A DNA stretch of 64,000 nucleotides, from positions 1 to 64,000 of the forward strand of contig URMF01000002.1 in NCBI GenBank assembly GCA_900548855.1. The letters run 5' to 3'. Shown in pieces: positions 59,660-64,000 of the stretch (position 1 is the stretch's first letter; each line of letters starts with the position of its first letter). The translations under genes were made by a program, and so were the position numbers. Source of the DNA: an uncultured Eubacteriales bacterium (lineage in GTDB: Bacteria; Bacillota; Clostridia; Lachnospirales; Lachnospiraceae). The notes beneath the pieces were generated by a model, which searched no databases, was not told the origin of the DNA, and saw only the letters and a list, made by a program, of their open reading frames with translations.

Positions 59660-59974
59660 TTATAAAACCCATCCCAATATATACAGCACCAATGCTCCCA
59701 GCAATGGCACCACATTTACGATAACTGCCATTCGCTTCATCAGCAAACCGCCGTCCGGTGACTTCCATGCAGATATACTAAAACCGATACCGCACAGGGC
59801 AATTATCAGACCTCCGATTCCCAGCAGTCCCACTGCCGCCGGTCCCTTTCCATCATATAGATAAGATGCCACCACTGCGCCCAGCATACACAGAACAGAT
59901 ACTCCACCCAGAACACAGGCAATCACGGCATCTACACTTATACTTTTCACACTGTATGCACTATCCTTTATCAT
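59660..59974 (-). CDS. Small membrane protein, three helices (104 aa)
   Basis: Hydrophobic helices at about 14-39, 46-68 and 80-102, with little else. GGAGGAGAGAGGC precedes the ATG. It overlaps the VanZ-like gene by 14 bp, so it is translated with it. Resembles small DUF6142-type membrane proteins of Lachnospiraceae by memory, but not certain. Confidence 0.72.
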   Translation of the reverse strand: MIKDSAYSVKSISVDAVIACVLGGVSVLCMLGAVVASYLYDGKGPAAVGLLGIGGLIIALCGIGFSISAWKSPDGGLLMKRMAVIVNVVPLLGALVLYILGWVL

Positions 59975-60428
59975 GCCTCTCTCTCCTCCTGTTAATCAAC
60001 AATAGCAGGTAATATATCCAGAAACCCATTAATCCGCCAAGGGTATTCAGAATCAAATCATCCACATCAAACACACCGACCTTGGCCACCAGCTGCAGCA
60101 GTTCTACACAAAGACTAAACAAAAAGGTATATGCCGTTGCCTGATACCATCTGGTTTTCCGGTTCACCACCCATCGAATCAGTGCCCCGAACGGCATAAA
60201 TGCTACAATATTCCCCAACAGATTAATCACCACGCTTGGGAAATCAATATATTCATAATATTTAATAAACCTCTTAATCTCTAAAAAAGGCACAAGATTA
60301 TAGCGGTAATTTTCATAGCCATCCCCTCTTCCAAAGCCATCACTCAGCAGTAAAAAATACACCAGCAAAGCCATATATATTGTAAAACAGATTCTAGAAA
60401 AAACCCTTATCATTCTTCGTTTTTCCAT
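59961..60428 (-). CDS. VanZ-family membrane protein (155 aa)
   Basis: Four membrane helices (about 11-29, 65-85, 95-115, 125-148) with the VanZ phrases NLVPFLEIKRF, NLLGNIVAFMPFGAL and ELLQLVAKVGVFDVDDLILNTLGGLMGF. The name comes from teicoplanin resistance, but most chromosomal VanZ-like genes have no shown role. First gene of a likely operon with the three-helix and HD-domain genes. Weak ribosome site (GGGACGTTGAA). Confidence 0.92.
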   Translation of the reverse strand: MEKRRMIRVFSRICFTIYMALLVYFLLLSDGFGRGDGYENYRYNLVPFLEIKRFIKYYEYIDFPSVVINLLGNIVAFMPFGALIRWVVNRKTRWYQATAYTFLFSLCVELLQLVAKVGVFDVDDLILNTLGGLMGFWIYYLLLLINRRRERHDKG

Positions 60429-60484
60429 TTCAACGTCCCATCTTCTTTTCTTATCACTGCCTATTCTACCACAAATCCCCGAAT

Positions 60485-60522
60485 GAAAAAAGGCTTTGTA
60501 AAAACTTTCTTTTCACAAAGCC
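60485..60522 (-). terminator. Intrinsic terminator after the LTA-synthase-like gene
   Basis: GGCTTTGT (60492-60499) and ACAAAGCC (60515-60522) with more A-T pairs inside; six T follow on the minus strand. Confidence 0.88.
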
Positions 60523-60530
60523 CTTGTGTA

Positions 60531-63011
60531 TTACTCTTCTTCTGTTTTCTCCTGAGTTGTCAATTCCTCCCCGGAGTCCTCCGTGATATCTTCTATCTCA
60601 ATCGGTATGGTCTCCGTTACAGACAAGACGATATGGTCATCTCCTGCCTGGGCAACATACAGTTCGCTGCCATCCTTGAAATCTTCCATGGACACCATGA
60701 GAGTCTCATAATTTACATAGGTTGTCTCAACGGATTTTCCGTCTACATACACCTCCGAAAATTCGTTAAACCCGGTACCATGAATCAAAACCTGTTCATC
60801 CGTAAGTTCATAATCATCAACCTGAATATTCCGGATTCCCATCTGCATATCCGTCTGTGGAAATGGATTCAACGAATCATAGGCATAATTATTCCCATAA
60901 AGCGTATCATATTCCAAAAGCTCCAGTTTATGCAGATAATCCTCTTCATCCGAAGACTTCATATACCGGTTGTGGAAGCTCTGCATCAGGCCACCCTCCA
61001 GCCCCAGCCGGTCAAAGATATATGTGCTTGCCTGATAGGCAGTCATATCTTTGTTCTCCACAGACAGTCCAATGTTATCCCACATCACCCATTCCGTCTG
61101 ATACAGGGTAATCCCATCCAAATCCTCCTGCTCCAGATTCAGGCTCGGTAAATGGTCTCCATACATAAACACAACTGTAGGCTCATCCAGCTTCTCTAAT
61201 TTGTACAGAAGGGATGCAACCATATTATCCGTCTCCCGGCACATATTGATATAGTACATCCATGCCGCCCGTTTTTCCTGGTCCTCTGCATATTTTCCAT
61301 CAAAATGACAGGTCAGGCTTGTAAGGGTCGGCGTATACTTTTTCGGATATCTTCCATGAGCCTGTACCGTAATTGTGGTAATATAATCCCGCCCCTTCGT
61401 CTGTTCCATCCGTTCTATCATAATATCGTCAAGCACATCATCCTTCGCCCATCCACGAGGGGTATAATTTAACATGTACATATGCTCCATTCCGGAAAAG
61501 GTATCAAATCCAAGGTTGGAATAGTCAATATACCGCTCATAAAAGGTTGCATCATTATTATGAAAGCCAGCTGTTGCATATCCCTGACGTTTCAAATCAT
61601 ATCCCATGCTTCCACAGCTTGTGGAGCGCATTACCGTCTTAAACGGATACTCTCCTGCTCCAAAAAACTGGGTACTCATACCAGTCTGCACCTCAAATTC
61701 AGTATTAGCTGTACCTGCACCAACCGCCGGTACAGTAAAGAGCCCGGATGAATACTCCTTTTTTAACTTAGTAAGGGTCGGCATGGGATCCTCGGATGCC
61801 CAAAAATCCTTCATATACTTTGTATCAAAAATGGATTCCAGCTGGATAACAATAATATTCGGACACTCCTTTGTGGCTTTTTCGTTCTCGTAATAGGTTA
61901 TCTCTTCTGTATCATCCTCTGATTCCTTTTTATCCGGTCTGCCATCTGCGACATTTTTCTCCGGCTCATCTTCCTGCTCTGTGGTGGTCTCGGAATGGTC
62001 TACCACATCCATATCCGCCCCCTCTGTATCACTGGCAGTATCCGCATCCGAAGTACTCTCCCAAGCGGCTTCTTTCACATTGCCAGACTGCTCCTCGGAA
62101 ACCGCATTCTCAGCTGCAGCTTTCCCGGCATCCTCTTTTTCCTTTTCTTCCGCTTCTGCCTCTTCCTTTGTCACAAGAATAACTTCACTCTTGTCATATT
62201 CCAAATCTTCTACGATATCTGCGATTGTTTCTTCGCCATAATCCTTCGGCTTACTGATACCAACATCGATGATACTATTTGAAAAACAATATGCAAATCC
62301 GTAATCATTATATGCATATGCCAAATTACCGAAATTATCAGAAATCGTCTGGGTATTCACTGCCACCTTTGTCAAGGTAACCACAAACAAAATGCACATA
62401 CAGACGTAAGCAGAAGCCCGGAAAGGCTGCCTTTTGCTCTTTGATTTTGGCAGGCGGATGTAGAGGTATACCAACAGTGTAATCACCAGTATCACTCCAA
62501 TCACACTTAACACCATCTGCCATTTTGTCATATATTTATCTAACATTGTCATGACATTCCTAAGCATCAGCACATCAATCGCCGAAAACGGTGTTGTCCG
62601 GAAGCATAGAACAATATAATTGGCAAATGCGGAAATAATCCAGACCGTACACACAAAAACGGTGGCAAACACCTTTCGCTTTGCAAACAAAACCAGTGAC
62701 AAGGTCAGAAAGATAATAAATGCATTATAAATAAATACAAAAGGGGATTCCTTTATAAATAAAAATGCCTTTAAAACTGAATGCCTGCTCAGCACCTCCA
62801 TTGTAAAATTTAAAATACATGCCAGCAGCAGATAGCCAATAAACGGAATCCGCACCACTTTAACAACTGCCTGTATTCCCTTATTCAAAATCCTGCCTGG
62901 TTTCGTCCCGGCAAATTTACGGAAGGGAGTGCCCACCATATAGATGCCTTTCTTTACTGCATTTTTGCCTGAAATAAATACTTCTTTTATCTTTTTAAAT
63001 AAATTCTTCAT
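60531..63011 (-). CDS. LTA synthase/alkaline-phosphatase-superfamily membrane sulfatase (826 aa)
   Basis: Five N-terminal helices (about 45-240), an acidic low-complexity linker (about 275-360, rich in Glu, Asp and Ala), then a sulfatase-fold domain. NIIVIQLESIFD holds metal-binding Glu, GAGTANTEFEVQTGMS the likely nucleophile Thr, FHNNDATFYERY and VFMYGDHLPSL the later metal residues. It should move glycerol-phosphate from phosphatidylglycerol to a growing teichoic polymer, or a similar group. The C-terminal ~100 residues (LTDEQVLIHGTGFNEFSEVYVDGKS) read like an IPT/TIG fold, unusual for LtaS. Start at the ATG (63011) rather than a TTG seven codons earlier. Confidence 0.88.
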   Translation of the reverse strand: MKNLFKKIKEVFISGKNAVKKGIYMVGTPFRKFAGTKPGRILNKGIQAVVKVVRIPFIGYLLLACILNFTMEVLSRHSVLKAFLFIKESPFVFIYNAFIIFLTLSLVLFAKRKVFATVFVCTVWIISAFANYIVLCFRTTPFSAIDVLMLRNVMTMLDKYMTKWQMVLSVIGVILVITLLVYLYIRLPKSKSKRQPFRASAYVCMCILFVVTLTKVAVNTQTISDNFGNLAYAYNDYGFAYCFSNSIIDVGISKPKDYGEETIADIVEDLEYDKSEVILVTKEEAEAEEKEKEDAGKAAAENAVSEEQSGNVKEAAWESTSDADTASDTEGADMDVVDHSETTTEQEDEPEKNVADGRPDKKESEDDTEEITYYENEKATKECPNIIVIQLESIFDTKYMKDFWASEDPMPTLTKLKKEYSSGLFTVPAVGAGTANTEFEVQTGMSTQFFGAGEYPFKTVMRSTSCGSMGYDLKRQGYATAGFHNNDATFYERYIDYSNLGFDTFSGMEHMYMLNYTPRGWAKDDVLDDIMIERMEQTKGRDYITTITVQAHGRYPKKYTPTLTSLTCHFDGKYAEDQEKRAAWMYYINMCRETDNMVASLLYKLEKLDEPTVVFMYGDHLPSLNLEQEDLDGITLYQTEWVMWDNIGLSVENKDMTAYQASTYIFDRLGLEGGLMQSFHNRYMKSSDEEDYLHKLELLEYDTLYGNNYAYDSLNPFPQTDMQMGIRNIQVDDYELTDEQVLIHGTGFNEFSEVYVDGKSVETTYVNYETLMVSMEDFKDGSELYVAQAGDDHIVLSVTETIPIEIEDITEDSGEELTTQEKTEEE

Positions 63012-63102
63012 TTTTTCTCTTCTTTTTATCAAATTTCAATACTGCCTACAAGTAAACTCTGATTTTTATGTCAAGGTGGAGAACACCTCTCTAAGCGAAA
63101 AC

Positions 63103-63130
63103 AGTATATCATGCTCTGAAAAAAAAGCAA
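63103..63130 (-). promoter_or_regulatory. Promoter of the LTA-synthase-like gene
   Basis: TTGCTT (63125-63130), 16 bp, TATACT (63103-63108). The bases from the -10 onward match those at the flippase promoter (18 of 22). A small hairpin GGTG-TTCT-CCACC-type follows. Confidence 0.55.
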
Positions 63131-63165
63131 GGGTATTCACAAATTTTTAAGAAACCCGAAAGATT

Positions 63166-64000
63166 TCAGGAAACCTTATACTGACTGTTGTAAAGCTGTG
63201 CATAAAAGCCGTTTTTCTTTAACAGCCCCTCATGGGTACCCTGCTCAATAATATCTCCATCCTTCATAACAAGTATCACATCAGCCTCTTTAATGGTAGA
63301 CAGGCGATGTGCCACCACAAAGCTGGTACGTCCCTCCATTAACTTTGCGAAGGCATTCTGTACCCGGATTTCCGTACGGGTATCAATGGAAGAGGTCGCC
63401 TCATCCAAAATCAGCATCGGTGGAATCTCCAGCATAACCCTTGCAATACACAAAAGCTGCTTTTGTCCCTGGGAAAGATTTCCACCATCCTCCCCAATCA
63501 CCGTATCATAGCCCTGAGGCATACGCCGGATAAAACTATGGGCATGACATGCCTTTGCCGCCTCTATAATTTCTTCCCTGAATGCCTCTGGTCTTCCATA
63601 GGCAATATTTTCTGCAATGGTTCCGGATTTCAACCAGGTTTCCTGTAAAACCATACCATAATTATCCCGGAGGCTGTCTCTTGTAATCTTGTAAATGCTG
63701 GTGCCGTTAATGGCAATGGCTCCGTCATCAATATCATAAAACCGCATTAACAGATTAATCAGCGTAGATTTTCCACAGCCGGTAGGACCCACAATAGCAA
63801 CGCGTTGTCCCTTCTTTACCTCCAGATTCAAATCCTTAATCAAAGGCTTCTCCTTATCATAGGAAAACACCACATGCTTTAAAGAAATATCGCTCTTTTT
63901 TGCCACCTCTTCCTTTGTCAGCACTTTGCTGTCTGCATCATCCGGCTTCTCCACCGGCTCATCCAACAGCTCAAACACCCGTGCCGCACAGGCAATGGCA
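63166..64000 (-). CDS. ABC exporter subunit, ATP-binding part (runs off right edge)
   Basis: C-terminal 277 residues of an MDR-type transmembrane-ATPase fusion protein; the membrane part is beyond the window. VFELLDEP begins the link, the ATPase runs from about 30 to 250 of the visible part: Walker A GPTGCGKST, signature NLSQGQKQ, Walker B MLILDEATSSID, switch VVAHRLST. YDTVIGEDGGNLS is typical for MsbA/LmrA/YheH-type half transporters. The frame is open through base 63999, so no start is in the window; a GTG at 63978 is internal. Confidence 0.95.
   Translation of the reverse strand, partial: AIACAARVFELLDEPVEKPDDADSKVLTKEEVAKKSDISLKHVVFSYDKEKPLIKDLNLEVKKGQRVAIVGPTGCGKSTLINLLMRFYDIDDGAIAINGTSIYKITRDSLRDNYGMVLQETWLKSGTIAENIAYGRPEAFREEIIEAAKACHAHSFIRRMPQGYDTVIGEDGGNLSQGQKQLLCIARVMLEIPPMLILDEATSSIDTRTEIRVQNAFAKLMEGRTSFVVAHRLSTIKEADVILVMKDGDIIEQGTHEGLLKKNGFYAQLYNSQYKVS

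Noticed and set aside
63166..63978. A complete ABC ATPase gene starting at the GTG 63978
   Set aside because: The frame stays open to the right edge and the upstream residues (IACAARVFELLDEP) belong to a longer exporter; it is a partial gene.
1..64000. rRNA operons, intact tRNA genes, prophage structural genes, integrases or intact insertion sequences
   Set aside because: None could be recognised on either strand; the only mobile or tRNA traces are the group II intron and the degenerate tRNA-Lys.

Overview
The window reads as chromosomal DNA of a low-GC, anaerobic, Gram-positive member of the Clostridia, most likely a gut Lachnospiraceae-type bacterium. This rests on strong AGGAGG-type ribosome sites, TTGACA/TATAAT promoters, a T-box ahead of pheST, a Firmicutes-style 6S RNA, an ECF sigma with an anchored anti-sigma, a SpoIID-family protein, a phosphofructokinase with pyrophosphate-type residues, and many MacB-type ABC systems. 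Species cannot be assigned from sequence alone.

Layout. 1-1.2 kb: 5' part of leuS (minus). 1.2-6.5 kb: a four-gene minus operon for a MacB/FtsX-type ABC system with a membrane-anchored extracellular protein. 6.6-8.4 kb: a small membrane protein and a DUF2262-type protein. 8.6-15.7 kb: an accessory block of a LytTR response regulator, a small secreted two-cysteine protein, two FtsX permeases, an ATPase and a solute-binding lipoprotein. Related 37-bp sequences flank it, and it has LytTR-like repeats upstream of a good promoter. 15.7-17.2 kb: a decayed group II intron inserted immediately after a terminator, a 48-residue ORF and a degenerate tRNA-Lys. 17.2-19.8 kb: an esterase lipoprotein divergent from an AraC regulator. 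19.8-23.7 kb: a two-component system and a 3D-domain cell-wall protein whose promoter carries an exact WalR-type box. 23.7-27 kb: a plus-strand run of rRNA pseudouridine synthase, tyrA and aroA. 27-32.7 kb: an EAL phosphodiesterase, a membrane-linked XRE regulator, a Nudix hydrolase, a toxin-like peptide relic, queA and a YdcF-type protein. 32.8-36.9 kb: a second small-secreted-protein/FtsX/ATPase locus. 37-41.3 kb: pheST with its T-box and two large palindromic elements. 41.3-50.7 kb: YihY, SpoIID-like protein, 6S RNA, PPi-type phosphofructokinase, alarmone synthetase, beta-CASP hydrolase and lipid-linked sugar flippase. 50.8-64 kb: ECF sigma/anti-sigma, aconitase-type hydratase, transglutaminase-like protein, two small HTH regulators with a shared operator region, M29 aminopeptidase, HD hydrolase, VanZ-like protein, LTA-synthase-like protein and part of an ABC exporter.

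Most notable are (i) three elements of nearly identical size (122-125 bp) with conserved architecture but divergent sequence, lying just upstream of minus-strand genes; (ii) the LytTR-controlled secretion-like locus; (iii) a WalR-type box at the start of the 3D-domain gene; (iv) a promoter whose whole 17-bp spacer is an operator-like palindrome; and (v) a toxin-like peptide frame with no ATG, facing an antisense promoter. No computation or database search was possible; folds, homologies and promoters are read by eye.
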